A stretch of DNA of 64,000 nt from contig JACRMT010000004.1 of the NCBI GenBank assembly GCA_016214855.1, forward strand, positions 806,001 to 870,000. The letters are read 5' to 3'. Shown here one piece after another: positions 54,148-62,952 of the stretch (positions are counted from its first letter, which is position 1; each line of letters begins with the position of its first letter). The stretch comes from Nitrospirota bacterium (GTDB lineage Bacteria > Nitrospirota > Thermodesulfovibrionia > Thermodesulfovibrionales > UBA6898). Made by a program: the position numbers and the translations under genes. Under the pieces are notes generated by a model. It saw nothing but the letters and a program-made list of their open reading frames with translations, ran no database searches and had not been told where the DNA came from.

Positions 54148-55068
54148 ATGTATTTGTATTTACCGGTAGCACTGACCAGTATCAACATCTTCATCCCTGT
54201 AGGGCTCGGTCTGGCGGTCGGCCTGCTCTCAGGCCTGTTCGGCGTCGGAGGCGGCTTTCTTATGACCCCCCTTCTGATCATGTTCGGCATACCCTCAACC
54301 GTAGCAGCTGCAACTGACTCGAACCAGATCGTTGCAGCTTCCACCTCAGGCACCTATGCCCACTGGAAGGTCGGCAATGTGGACTTCAAGATGGGTTTTC
54401 ATCTCCTGATCGGCGGGTTCATCGGCGGGCTCGTCGGCGTTCAGGGCATCAAGGTGCTTAATGCCATGGGCAATGCCGATTTTGTGATCAAGATGACCTA
54501 TGTGCTGATGTTGGGCATAGTCGGCACGTACATGTTCATCGAGAGTCTGAGCAGCATAAGAAAAAAGAACGTGCAGGAAGTGAAGTCAGAGGAAAAGGAG
54601 TCAGCATTCTCAAAGCTCCTCAAGACCCTGCCGCTTCAGACAGAGTATGTAAAATCAGGCGTCACCCATTCGATGCTTCTTCCTATCATCTTCGGTGGGT
54701 TTGTAGGGATTCTTGCAGCGATCATGGGCGTGGGCGGCGGATTCCTTATGGTCCCGGTCATGGTCTATATCCTCAGGATGCCGATGCATGTTGTGGTCGG
54801 CACGAGCCTCTTTCAGATCCTCTTCAACTGCATCGAGGTGACCTTTCTTCAGGCCTACACCAACCATAACGTGGACTTTATCCTCGCGGTGCTGCTTCTG
54901 CTTGGCTCCACCATCGGCGCGCAGGTGGGCGCAGTATTTGGAAGAAAGCTCAAGGGGGAACAGCTCAAGATCATTCTTGCGGTCATCGTTCTTCTGGTTA
55001 CCGTAAAGATCGTCTTCGATCTCACGCTCAGCCCCTCAATACTCTTATCACAGGCAGGAGGACACTAA
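54148..55068 (+). CDS. TauE/SafE family permease (cassette C)
   Basis: The 306 residues start at ATG 54148 after an AAGGA/GGAGG site. About eight membrane helices lie in two halves with L-F-G-V-G-G-G-F-L-M-T-P-L-L (near 30) and I-M-G-V-G-G-G-F-L-M-V-P-V (near 195). A central cytoplasmic loop (about 135-165) is rich in Lys and Glu. It exports small anions, probably sulfite-like. The next gene starts one base after its stop. Confidence 0.94.
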   Translation: MYLYLPVALTSINIFIPVGLGLAVGLLSGLFGVGGGFLMTPLLIMFGIPSTVAAATDSNQIVAASTSGTYAHWKVGNVDFKMGFHLLIGGFIGGLVGVQGIKVLNAMGNADFVIKMTYVLMLGIVGTYMFIESLSSIRKKNVQEVKSEEKESAFSKLLKTLPLQTEYVKSGVTHSMLLPIIFGGFVGILAAIMGVGGGFLMVPVMVYILRMPMHVVVGTSLFQILFNCIEVTFLQAYTNHNVDFILAVLLLLGSTIGAQVGAVFGRKLKGEQLKIILAVIVLLVTVKIVFDLTLSPSILLSQAGGH

Positions 55069-55069
55069 T

Positions 55070-55876
55070 ATGAAAACAGTGAACAGTAATCAGTTATCAG
55101 TGATCAGCTTAAAAATAATAAAACCGATACTCATCGTTATCAGCCTGATCGTAACGATCGGGACGGCATCGGCAGAATTGACGGCAAAGGCGAACCATGA
55201 CCATATCAAGGTCGATTTCTTTTATCACGGAAGCACGGTCAGCGTAAGCGGCATTGCAGATAAAGGAACAGACCTGATCATCAAGATCGCCTCACCAGAA
55301 GGTCATGAGGCACTCAAGCAGAAAGGCAAGGTCGGCGGTCTGCTCTGGATGAATGTGGGCGCCCTGAATTTCGAGGACGTGCCGAACCTCTATTCTATCC
55401 ACAGCACCCGGAAGGTCGAAGACCTGATCGACCAGAATGAACAGGATCGATTCGTCATAGGCTATCCTGCACTTGGCAGACATGTACAGCTGAGCCCGGC
55501 AGCAGACGAACAGGAGAAGGCAAAATGGTTCGGAGAGTTTTTGAAGTACAAGGAATCATCCAGACTCTATACGACATCAGCCGGCAGGATCGACCTGAAA
55601 GAAAAGGACGGCAAACAGTCGTATTACATCAATACTGAATGGCCGTATCAGGCACCTCCCGGAGACTACCTGGTTACCGTATATGCAGTCAAAGACGGAA
55701 AGATCGTCGATACTGCGGTCTCAAAAGTGCTGGTCGAGCAGGTCGGCATTGTAAAGACACTCGCCGGCATGGCAAAGAACAATGCCTCGATCTACGGGAT
55801 CATATCGATACTCTCTGCCCTGGGAGCAGGCTTTGGAGTCGGACTGGTATTCAGAAAAGGCGGAGGTGCTCATTAA
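55070..55876 (+). CDS. TIGR02186 family exported/membrane protein (cassette C accessory)
   Basis: The 268 residues have a signal peptide unusually long at its N-end: residues 5-13 (N-S-N-Q-L-S-V-I-S) are encoded by a dispersed DNA repeat. The extracytoplasmic beta-rich domain (about 35-235) has H-I-K-V-D-F-F-Y-H-G and G-L-L-W-M-N-V, and ends with a C-terminal helix (about 240-262). This matches TIGR02186 (Alph_Pro_TM), typically found beside TauE/SafE permeases. It is probably a periplasmic partner. ATG 55070 is one base after the permease stop. Confidence 0.85.
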   Translation: MKTVNSNQLSVISLKIIKPILIVISLIVTIGTASAELTAKANHDHIKVDFFYHGSTVSVSGIADKGTDLIIKIASPEGHEALKQKGKVGGLLWMNVGALNFEDVPNLYSIHSTRKVEDLIDQNEQDRFVIGYPALGRHVQLSPAADEQEKAKWFGEFLKYKESSRLYTTSAGRIDLKEKDGKQSYYINTEWPYQAPPGDYLVTVYAVKDGKIVDTAVSKVLVEQVGIVKTLAGMAKNNASIYGIISILSALGAGFGVGLVFRKGGGAH

Positions 55877-55877
55877 T

Positions 55878-56738
55878 ATGTATGACACACTGCTCGTAGG
55901 CTTCGACGATTCGTTATCAAGCAAGGCAGCGCTCATCGAGGCATCCAATCATGTAAAAAAACATGGCGGAAGGGTCATCCTGGCCCATGCGGTCTTTTTC
56001 GACACAGAGGAATTCGGCATTGCACCTGAACAGCTCGAAAAAAGGTTGAAGATCGGTGAAAAGGCATGCATTCAGTCTAAAAATATGATCGCTGCCGAAT
56101 TCGGCATCAATGTCCAGTCGCTCCTCTGCGAGGGCGATCCTGCCGACGTGATCCTCGATGTGGCAGAAGGCAAAAAGGCCGACCTTATTGTTCTGGGGAC
56201 GTATGGAAGGAAAGGTCTCAACCGGCTGCTCATGGGAAGCGTCACGTCCCGCGTTATAGCGGATGCGCCGACAGACGTCCTGGTTGTAAAAAAACCCTGC
56301 ATTGAATGCACCGGTGAATATCGGTCGATCCTCGTGCCTTTTGACGGGTCAGACTTCAGCAAGAGGGCGCTGGCCAGGGCCTGTGAACTGTCAAAACCCG
56401 ACCATGCATCTGTGACAGTGCTCTATGTCATCCCCCGCTACGAGGAGATGATAGATTTTTTCAGGACCGAGTCTATCAGGAAGAGCCTTTATCAGGAGGC
56501 TGATAAGATCATGAAAACCGCCACTGAACTTGCGGCTGTCCAGAAGGTAGATCAGATAACGACAAAGATCGAAGAAGGGCCGTCTGCTGACAGGATCATA
56601 GAGACTGCAGGCAGGATGAAGAACGATCTCATCATAATGGGAAGCCACGGATATCGCGGCGTGAACAAGGCGATCATGGGGAGCACAACAGAACGCGTCA
56701 TCATGACCGCAACCTGTCCGATCCTGGTTGTGAGGTAA
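55878..56738 (+). CDS. Tandem-domain universal stress protein (cassette C)
   Basis: ATG 55878 follows GGAGGTG. The 286 residues form two UspA domains with complete ATP loops G-T-Y-G-R-K-G-L-N-R-L-L-M-G-S and G-S-H-G-Y-R-G-V-N-K-A-I-M-G-S. It starts immediately after the TIGR02186 gene, one operon. Likely an ATP-binding regulator of the permease module or of stress physiology. Confidence 0.95.
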   Translation: MYDTLLVGFDDSLSSKAALIEASNHVKKHGGRVILAHAVFFDTEEFGIAPEQLEKRLKIGEKACIQSKNMIAAEFGINVQSLLCEGDPADVILDVAEGKKADLIVLGTYGRKGLNRLLMGSVTSRVIADAPTDVLVVKKPCIECTGEYRSILVPFDGSDFSKRALARACELSKPDHASVTVLYVIPRYEEMIDFFRTESIRKSLYQEADKIMKTATELAAVQKVDQITTKIEEGPSADRIIETAGRMKNDLIIMGSHGYRGVNKAIMGSTTERVIMTATCPILVVR

Positions 56739-56743
56739 AAGCA

Positions 56744-57163
56744 ATGAAAGGATACAGAAAGGTCCTGATAGCAGTGAACGGATCAAAAGAGGTGCTTGCC
56801 AGGGGGATCAGCCTTGCCTGCGACGAACAGTGCTGGATAACCGTGGTCAAGGTCCTGCCTGCAAACGAAGGCGATCTGAACCTGACCGGCGTGAAGAATA
56901 TCGAGGACCTGCTCGACAATGGGTCCCGCCTCGAAACCGCCGAGATCAGAAGGGTTGCCGAAAGAGAAGGATTACTGGTAAAGACAAGGATCGAGGAAGG
57001 CAATGTCTCGCAAAGGATCCTTGAAGTGGCAGCAGAAGAGCGGTGCGATGTCATCGTCATGGGTGCAAAAAAGAGGAACTGGCTAAGAAGGATCTTCGGC
57101 GACAACACTGTCGGGAAAGTGATACATCAGTCACCCTGTCCTGTCTTTGTGGTTTCTGCCTGA
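56744..57163 (+). CDS. Universal stress protein, degenerate ATP loop (cassette C)
   Basis: These 139 residues form one UspA domain: V-L-I-A-V-N-G-S near 10, T-V-V-K-V-L-P near 35, D-V-I-V-M-G-A-K-K-R near 110. The G-x2-G-x9-G-S loop is lost (G-A-K-K-R-N-W-L-R-R-I-F-G-D), so it probably does not bind ATP. Short and basic at the C-terminus. Five bases after the tandem usp; a terminator follows. Confidence 0.92.
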   Translation: MKGYRKVLIAVNGSKEVLARGISLACDEQCWITVVKVLPANEGDLNLTGVKNIEDLLDNGSRLETAEIRRVAEREGLLVKTRIEEGNVSQRILEVAAEERCDVIVMGAKKRNWLRRIFGDNTVGKVIHQSPCPVFVVSA

Positions 57164-57172
57164 ATGAATTTC

Positions 57173-57203
57173 AACGGGGACCCAATAAGTCCCCGTTCTT
57201 TTT
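57173..57203 (+). terminator. Rho-independent terminator of cassette C
   Basis: AACGGGGAC-CCAATAA-GTCCCCGTT (nine-base stem) followed by CTTTTT. It closes the operon from the FAE/Usp-like gene to the last usp. Confidence 0.9.
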
Positions 57204-57256
57204 CCTCGGCATAGTGCCGATCAGACTGCCGGCCTCAAGGATGTTCTGCCTGATTA

Positions 57257-57529
57257 TCAGCTCTTCAGATAAACAAGCCGGAAGGACGGCCATTCCTCTT
57301 CCTGCACGGTCCTGCGAAAATCACAGTCGCTGCAGATCAGGACCTTTTCCGCGTACGTGCCCTGCACCCTGCCATGGCAGTGCGTACCTGCAACAGCCCA
57401 GCAGACCCTGCCGCCATTATTGCCGCGGTTCAGCTTATGAGCCCTTGTCTCGGTTCGGGCCGGGCATGTTCCCTGACCTTTCATGCCGCCACTGCTGCAG
57501 TTCATATATTCCCAGCAATTCTGTCTCAT
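57257..57529 (-). CDS. Two-CW domain cysteine-rich protein
   Basis: ATG 57529 follows AAAGAGGT. The 90 residues show the two C-W motifs (N-C-W-E-Y-M-N-C near 4 and R-V-C-W-A-V-A-G-T-H-C near 42), Q-G-T-Y-A-E-K and C-S-D-C-D-F near 67-72. About eight Cys suggest a metal or disulfide-bonded fold. This small domain occurs alone or in signalling proteins; its function is unknown. It lies downstream of cassette C, on the opposite strand. Confidence 0.8.
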   Translation of the reverse strand: MRQNCWEYMNCSSGGMKGQGTCPARTETRAHKLNRGNNGGRVCWAVAGTHCHGRVQGTYAEKVLICSDCDFRRTVQEEEWPSFRLVYLKS

Positions 57530-57616
57530 TGTTGTACCTCTTTTTGTTGATGGCAGCAAAAGGACTTATTACTGCCGTTGAACGAAAACGCCACTATCCC
57601 TATTTTCTGAAGGAGG

Positions 57617-58036
57617 TTATAGAGAATAGAGAGCAGGCGGTGAGTGCAGGAACAGGCGGTAACATAAGATCGTCCGGGATAAGGTCTTGCCCCTTTTATA
57701 GACATATTTCAGCGCCATGGATAAGACCGCTACCAGGACATTCAGAGAAAGGAGAGACTCTGTCATTCCCACGCCATCAAGGAAAAGCGTTTCACTCATT
57801 TGAAAGATAAGCTGATCAAATAGCCAGGCAACTGATCCGAACAGATAGTCTGTCGCATTGCGCAGATGAGCATACAGTGCCTCGTGAATGAGAACGATCA
57901 GATCGGTCTGCAGATGCGCCTGAGAGGTGAGAAGTGCAGTTGCCGGGAGAAGGTCTTCAACATGAAGACATGAGAGCGGCATGATCGTCAGAACAGCACA
58001 ATAAAACACGAGAATTATTTTGGCAAGGTCCCTCAT
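57617..58036 (-). CDS. Small hydrophobic protein of unknown function
   Basis: ATG 58036 gives 139 residues; a GTG at 58123 would add 29. A hydrophobic N-terminal segment (I-I-L-V-F-Y-C-A-V-L near 7-20) may be a signal or anchor. Further hydrophobic stretches follow near 50-60 and 100-115, and the C-terminus is basic. No family, no strong ribosome site. Divergent from kinase 3. Reality of the gene rests mainly on ORF length and the signal-like start. Confidence 0.45.
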   Translation of the reverse strand: MRDLAKIILVFYCAVLTIMPLSCLHVEDLLPATALLTSQAHLQTDLIVLIHEALYAHLRNATDYLFGSVAWLFDQLIFQMSETLFLDGVGMTESLLSLNVLVAVLSMALKYVYKRGKTLSRTILCYRLFLHSPPALYSL

Positions 58037-58193
58037 GCGTTTGCTTAAGTCCACGCTCAATATAACCACCGCAGAAGCTGCAATGTCAATATAAATAATG
58101 CCCTTAGCCGGCCGGATATTCACATTTCCCGGACCGCAGACCGCTGCACCGGAATTTCAGTTTTCAGAGGTGAAGGTGCTAATATAATCCATC

Positions 58194-59750
58194 ATGTCCC
58201 TGCAGAAGAAGATCATACTCAGTTTTCTGATCAGCTCCGCTCTCATAGCCATTTTTGCGATCTTTGCCTATGTGAACTTCATCGAGATCAGAAAGGAGAT
58301 ACTGAACCTCGAACTGTCCGATACACTTCGCAGCAAAACGCTTCAGCTCAGGCGGCATGAAAAGAACTTCCTTCTGTACAGGGATGTCCGCGAGATCGAA
58401 AGTGTGCATGCGTATATCAAAGAGATCAAGGCCATCCTTGAGAAGAATAAACCCCGTGATACGAACGGGCAGATCCTTAACCTGCAGGCAAGCATCGAGG
58501 ATTACAGCCGGCGTTTCAGCAGAATCGAAACCCTTGCGTGGGAGTTCCTCGACAATATTGAAAAACTGAAGAAACGAAACACTCAATATGCACTGTTTTT
58601 CCCCCTTATGGAAGCAACGTTCCTCGAAAGTCCTGCGGTCAATGCAAGACAGATCGAGATACTCTTTAAGCCGGGCGCGGATTCGGCTATACTCAATAAT
58701 CTCAGGGATCTGGATACGGAGATCACAGCGCTGAGAAAGATCGGGGAGGAGATCCTGACACTTTCAAAGGGCCTTGATACGGTGACTCGGGAGAAGGTTG
58801 ACCGCACGATCAGGATCTCACAGACCGCGCTTCTTATTCTCTTTCCCCTCTTTCTTATCGTCGGATTTTCCGCTCTGCTGGTTATCGTACGCAGCACGGT
58901 CAGACAGATGAAGATGCTCACGAGCGCGATAGAAAAGACCGGTAAAGGAGATTTCTCTTCCCTGCCGGCCCCGGACAAGCATGATGAGGTCGGGGTCCTG
59001 ATCGATGCCTTCAATAAAATGGAGAATGACCTCATTGCCCGGGACCACGAGATCGAAAAGAAGAACGAGGAACTCCTCCAGAGCCGGAAGCTCGCTTCTC
59101 TCGGCACGCTGGCATCAGGCGTTGCCCATGAACTGAACAATCCGCTGAACAATATCTATCTTGCAGCGCAGATCCTTACCAAAGAGATCGATACCGAGAC
59201 CTGTCCCGGCATAATCAAAGAGACGGTCGGTGATATCTATTCTCAGACGCTGAGGGTGAAGAGGATCGTGAGCGATCTGCTTGCCTTTGCCCGGGAAAAA
59301 CCGCCTGAGCTTGCCCCTGTTCAGATAACCGTTCTGATAAAGGGCATCCTGACCCAGATGGCAGCGACCGATGACCTGGGAGACGTCCGGTACGCTATTC
59401 AGGCGCAGGAAGATGCCACGGTGCTGGCCGACAGCCACATGATGGAACAGGTCTTCATTAACCTGTTCAACAATGCGGTGGACGCCATGGAGGGCAAGGG
59501 TCTCCTGACCATAACTATTGACCGTGACGGCCCCATAATTAAGATCTCGGTCTCAGATACCGGCAAGGGTATACCCAAAGAAAAGCTCCAGAGGATCTTC
59601 GATCCATTTTTTACGACCAAGGACCACGGAACAGGCTTAGGCCTTGCCATTGTTTACAGTATACTAGAGAAGCACAAAGGCAGGATCGATCTGCAGCATA
59701 CCTCTGAAAAAGGTTCGACCTTTCTGATCACACTGCCTGGAGGAGTATGA
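58194..59750 (+). CDS. Sensor histidine kinase (pair 3)
   Basis: The 518 residues have the same layout as kinase 2: membrane helix (about 9-29), helical sensor domain with [13 protein letters not shown], second helix (about 213-235), HAMP, HisKA with [12 protein letters not shown] near 308, and HATPase with [14 protein letters not shown] and G-T-G-L-G-L. TGCTAATAT/TATAAT at 58177-58188 is five to eight bases from the ATG without a ribosome site: probably leaderless. The stop overlaps the regulator start (ATGA). Confidence 0.95.
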   Translation: MSLQKKIILSFLISSALIAIFAIFAYVNFIEIRKEILNLELSDTLRSKTLQLRRHEKNFLLYRDVREIESVHAYIKEIKAILEKNKPRDTNGQILNLQASIEDYSRRFSRIETLAWEFLDNIEKLKKRNTQYALFFPLMEATFLESPAVNARQIEILFKPGADSAILNNLRDLDTEITALRKIGEEILTLSKGLDTVTREKVDRTIRISQTALLILFPLFLIVGFSALLVIVRSTVRQMKMLTSAIEKTGKGDFSSLPAPDKHDEVGVLIDAFNKMENDLIARDHEIEKKNEELLQSRKLASLGTLASGVAHELNNPLNNIYLAAQILTKEIDTETCPGIIKETVGDIYSQTLRVKRIVSDLLAFAREKPPELAPVQITVLIKGILTQMAATDDLGDVRYAIQAQEDATVLADSHMMEQVFINLFNNAVDAMEGKGLLTITIDRDGPIIKISVSDTGKGIPKEKLQRIFDPFFTTKDHGTGLGLAIVYSILEKHKGRIDLQHTSEKGSTFLITLPGGV

Positions 59751-61075
59751 GCCAGAGAATATTAATAGCAGAAGATGAGACGATATCCCTGAAACACCTC
59801 ACCTATGCCCTCGAAAAGGAAGGCTACGAGGTCACCGGCACAAAGGACGGCCTGTCTGCCTTCGCTCTTTTCGAAAAGAACGCCTATGATGTGATCATAG
59901 CTGACATCAAGATGCCGGAGATGGACGGGCTCACCCTGCTCGAAAAGATCAAAGCCAGGGAGCCCGACGCAGAGGTGATCATCATCACCGGCTTCGGCAG
60001 CATTGAATCAGCGGTCATTGCCATGAAGAAAGGCGCATCGGAATATGTTACCAAGCCCTTTAATCTTGACGAGCTGAACATCAAGATAAAGAAGGTTCTG
60101 GAAAAAAAAAGGATAGAGAAAGAGAACACCGCTCTTAAGGTCTCCCTCGGCATAGACCAGGAATTTCCGTTCATCGCAAAGAGCCATACCATGCAGCGCG
60201 TCGTCGAAGTGATCAGAAGCATAACGAATTCAGACTGCAATGTGCTGCTTACCGGAGAAAGCGGCGTAGGGAAAGATCTGGTCGCAAAGATCATCCATCA
60301 TACCAGTGCCCGGAAAGACAAACCGTTCCTCGGCCTGAACTGTGCCATCTTCACCGAAGAGCTTCTTGCCAGTGAACTTTTCGGCCATGAAAAAGGGGCC
60401 TTCACCGGCGCTGTAGCTTCGAAGAAAGGACTGATCGAGGTTGCGGATACCGGAACGCTTTTTCTTGACGAGATCGCAGAGATGACGCCCTCACTCCAGG
60501 CCAAGCTTCTGAAGGTGATCGAAGACAAGGAATTCATGCGTGTGGGCGGAACACGGCTGATCAAGGTTGATGTCCGGCTTATCGCTGCCACGAACCAGAA
60601 TCTTTCGACGCTCATCAAGGAAGGCAAATTCAGAGAGGATCTGTACTACCGGCTTAATGTCATGGATGTGTTCATCCCGCCTCTCAGGGAAAGAAAAGAA
60701 GATATCACGCCTCTTATCAAACACTTTCTGCTGAAGTATGCAAAAAAAGAGAACAAGAGGATAACCGCCTTCAGCAAAGAAGCTATGGATATTCTGATCT
60801 CCTACGGCTTTCCCGGGAATGTGAGGGAACTGGAGAATATCATCGAAAGAGCGGTGATCCTGGAGAAGTCCTCGACAATCCAACCGGAGAATCTTCCGCA
60901 GACTATCAAGCTTTTTGAGGTCGAGACCATTTCACCGAACAGGGTCAAAACGATCGACGAACTGAACAGGGATTATGCAGAAAGAATTCTCGATTTCGTG
61001 GACAACAACCGCTCAAAGGCAGCCGAACTCCTCGGTATTTCACGCACCAGCCTCTGGAGGATACTGAAGAAGTAG
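59747..61075 (+). CDS. Sigma-54-dependent response regulator (pair 3)
   Basis: The 442 residues: receiver with V-I-I-A-D-I-K-M (Asp near 50) and V-T-K-P-F-N; AAA+ domain with G-E-S-G-V-G-K-D and G-A-F-T-G-A near 215; C-terminal HTH A-A-E-L-L-G-I-S-R-T-S-L-W-R-I-L. It is co-translated with kinase 3 and similar to the regulator at 49533. The nearest sigma-54-like promoter is upstream of cassette D, about 1.8 kb downstream. Confidence 0.95.
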   Translation: MSQRILIAEDETISLKHLTYALEKEGYEVTGTKDGLSAFALFEKNAYDVIIADIKMPEMDGLTLLEKIKAREPDAEVIIITGFGSIESAVIAMKKGASEYVTKPFNLDELNIKIKKVLEKKRIEKENTALKVSLGIDQEFPFIAKSHTMQRVVEVIRSITNSDCNVLLTGESGVGKDLVAKIIHHTSARKDKPFLGLNCAIFTEELLASELFGHEKGAFTGAVASKKGLIEVADTGTLFLDEIAEMTPSLQAKLLKVIEDKEFMRVGGTRLIKVDVRLIAATNQNLSTLIKEGKFREDLYYRLNVMDVFIPPLRERKEDITPLIKHFLLKYAKKENKRITAFSKEAMDILISYGFPGNVRELENIIERAVILEKSSTIQPENLPQTIKLFEVETISPNRVKTIDELNRDYAERILDFVDNNRSKAAELLGISRTSLWRILKK

Positions 61076-61145
61076 GCCTTGTATTAGCCTAATCGGTAGC
61101 AAGAAATCTGGAAGGCGTCAGGGCTGGCAGGACAAGACACTTCAT

Positions 61146-61367
61146 TTACAGATAATCTCTGAATTCCTCAATACTTAAACCAGTGCCTTTGATGATCTGG
61201 TGCAGCGTCCCTTTCTTAAGGTCTTTGCTATGATATGGAACAATGGCCTGCATTGCTCCTTTTACATAGATCTTATGACTTCCCTTCTGCCTGAAAAACT
61301 CAAAGCCTATTTTCTCCAATGCCTTTATAACCTGCTTTGGCGTTAGGGATGGAAGCTCCTTACTCAT
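61146..61367 (-). CDS. hicA: HicA-type mRNA interferase toxin
   Basis: These 73 residues have the HicA fold: S-L-T-P-K-Q-V-I-K-A-L-E-K-I-G-F, then F-R-Q-K-G-S-H-K-I-Y with the catalytic His, and I-V-P-Y-H-S-K-D-L-K-K-G-T-L. The double-stranded RNA-binding-like domain cleaves mRNA during translation. ATG overlaps the hicB stop by four bases. Antitoxin precedes toxin here. Confidence 0.93.
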   Translation of the reverse strand: MSKELPSLTPKQVIKALEKIGFEFFRQKGSHKIYVKGAMQAIVPYHSKDLKKGTLHQIIKGTGLSIEEFRDYL

Positions 61368-61588
61368 ACGAAAACATGAAGCTCTGCTATGTGGGTAGTA
61401 TCAGGCTTGACCTTGCGTCTTCTTTCTTTCAGGGTCTCAAGGTAAAGCTCCAGAGCCTCTTTCATGTTGCTCATTGTTTCTTCGTATGTCTCACCCTCAG
61501 TGACACAGCCCGGAAGACTCGGCACATAAGCTGTGAAACCGCCCTCATCCTGCGGCTCAATCACCGCTTTGTAGTAATAATCTTTCAT
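61364..61588 (-). CDS. hicB: HicB-type antitoxin
   Basis: ATG 61588 (M-K-D-Y-Y-Y-K-A-V-I) with GGAGAC upstream gives 74 residues; earlier in-frame starts lack support. E-G-G-F-T-A-Y-V-P-S-L-P-G-C-V-T-E-G is the HicB core that blocks HicA. A C-terminal DNA-binding part is absent or minimal, so autoregulation is uncertain. Together with hicA it forms a normal type II module. Confidence 0.93.
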   Translation of the reverse strand: MKDYYYKAVIEPQDEGGFTAYVPSLPGCVTEGETYEETMSNMKEALELYLETLKERRRKVKPDTTHIAELHVFV

Positions 61589-61753
61589 CGTCTGAGTCTC
61601 CTTTTCCGAATATTGCAAGGTCTTTTTTGAAGGCATAATTTCAAACCAGTGCCTATTTTATACGAAAGCCAAAAACTTTGCAGTCGTAAGTTTGGGAACT
61701 TTAGTTATGGCAGCGGGCTCTATTTGCTATTTTATTTCAAGGCAGTTCTGCTG

Positions 61754-62185
61754 TTACAGGCTGTGCATAAGGTAGATGACCAGAAACGCGCCGATGATCA
61801 GCAGTGAGAGCATCAGCATCACGTCAAGAATGCGCGAAGGCTGATAGGTATCGTCATCGATCTGCTTCGCCACCTTCTTATATCTGATGAACGCAAGCAC
61901 TCCCATAACCGCACCGAACCCAACGAGCAGAATGCCTAAAATCGACGAGTATCCCTGGGGCTGACTGACCGCGGACTGCAGTCCTGCCTTATGGGCAATA
62001 TCAGCCTGGGAAAGAAAGTAGGAAAACTGCCTCACAAAGAGCCCGAACTTCTCGACCACAAAGCCAAAGGCCATGATCGCAATACTGGTTCTGATCCAGG
62101 CGAGAAAGGTCCGCTCATTCGCCATATGAACACGCCGGTTTCTCACCTGCGGGATAGCGCTGTCTTCCGGTTTCTTCATCTCCAT
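61754..62185 (-). CDS. DUF202/YidH family membrane protein
   Basis: The 143 residues contain the DUF202 signature N-E-R-T-F-L-A-W-I-R-T-S near 25-35 and three membrane helices (about 35-55, 85-105, 122-142). The function of this family is unknown. ATG 62185 is chosen; TATAAT (62196-62201) lies ten bases upstream, so the leader would be about four bases. A second ATG at 62179 is possible. Confidence 0.88.
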   Translation of the reverse strand: MEMKKPEDSAIPQVRNRRVHMANERTFLAWIRTSIAIMAFGFVVEKFGLFVRQFSYFLSQADIAHKAGLQSAVSQPQGYSSILGILLVGFGAVMGVLAFIRYKKVAKQIDDDTYQPSRILDVMLMLSLLIIGAFLVIYLMHSL

Positions 62186-62231
62186 AGTTATGGATATTAT
62201 ACCGCGCAGCGCTACAACTGAGTTAGACAAT

Positions 62232-62270
62232 AAAAGAGGCTCTGCTCCGGCTCAAGGCAGGGCCTCTTTT
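62232..62270 (-). terminator. Rho-independent terminator of the exported-protein gene
   Basis: AAAAGAGGC and GCCTCTTTT form the stem with further pairing inside. On the minus strand it is followed by T residues. It lies just after the stop of the gene at 62283. Confidence 0.85.
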
Positions 62271-62282
62271 CGCCTGAAACGT

Positions 62283-62729
62283 TTATCGCCGCCACCCTGC
62301 CCAGGCCGGAACACCTGCACTATCCCTGAGGATGAGCGTATTATCTCCCTTTTTGACTTCCTGCGCGATAATGACCTGCTTTCCTGCCATGGTCACTCGT
62401 GAGCCCTTGACCTCAACCTTATCTCCCTTCTCGATCCTGGTATCAAGCCTCTCGATATACCATCCAGGGCCGAGATGCACTTCAAGTGACTCCTTTTCCG
62501 TCTTCACTATGATATGCATTCCGTAATACATGCCCTTCATCGGCTTTGTCTGCTCAACAGATACTACTGTGCCTGAGACGCTCTCCACAGTTGAGACATT
62601 AAAATTTCTTTGATACGGTGAACCCATGCCCCATCCCCCGCTTCCCTTCCAGGGCGCAGCCATGGCAAGCGATGTCCCAAAAAAGAGTGCCACTACAAAA
62701 ACAGACCCTATTCTCATCCATTTTCTCAT
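62283..62729 (-). CDS. Exported beta-rich protein of unknown function
   Basis: ATG 62729 lies five bases after AGGAGG; a GTG at 62732 is the alternative. The 148 residues have a signal peptide (V-F-V-V-A-L-F-F-G-T, cleavage near A-M-A-A). An OB-like beta domain follows (about 45-130), with S-V-S-G-T-V-V-S-V, L-E-V-H-L-G-P-G-W and G-D-K-V-E-V-K-G-S. It resembles small periplasmic DUF5666-type or nickel/cobalt-associated proteins only in general pattern. Function unknown. Confidence 0.75.
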   Translation of the reverse strand: MRKWMRIGSVFVVALFFGTSLAMAAPWKGSGGWGMGSPYQRNFNVSTVESVSGTVVSVEQTKPMKGMYYGMHIIVKTEKESLEVHLGPGWYIERLDTRIEKGDKVEVKGSRVTMAGKQVIIAQEVKKGDNTLILRDSAGVPAWAGWRR

Positions 62730-62757
62730 CACAACCTCCTTAAGCCGTTTATTTCAA

Positions 62758-62785
62758 ATCATAGCACAACCCCTATTAATTACAA
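62758..62785 (-). promoter_or_regulatory. Promoter of the exported-protein gene
   Basis: On the minus strand TTGTAA (62785-62780), a 16-base spacer and TATGAT (62763-62758) with a TGC extension. The leader of about 20 bases contains the AGGAGG site. Confidence 0.5.
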
Positions 62786-62830
62786 CTTTAGAGCTGGGAG
62801 CTGCCCGAGCGTGCCATGACGTTGCACTAT

Positions 62831-62916
62831 AGTTTCAGTTTGAAACAGTTACTGATGCATACCCAATAGCATTATTCTTTATTTACATAAGGTTATACGC
62901 TGGCATGAAGTTTGGA
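62831..62916 (+). promoter_or_regulatory. Candidate sigma-54 promoter and activator site upstream of cassette D
   Basis: TGGCAT-GAAGT-TTGGA (62901-62916) has a good -24 element but GG in place of the -12 GC. It sits 52 bases before the start codon, exactly as in cassette C. Upstream, AGTTTCAGTTTGAAACA (62831-62847) reads TGT-N11-ACT on the other strand, close to the TGT-N11-ACA dyads of cassette C. Confidence 0.4.
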
Positions 62917-62952
62917 ATGTATATCGCGAATTTCCAAAAAGGAGAAACGCAG

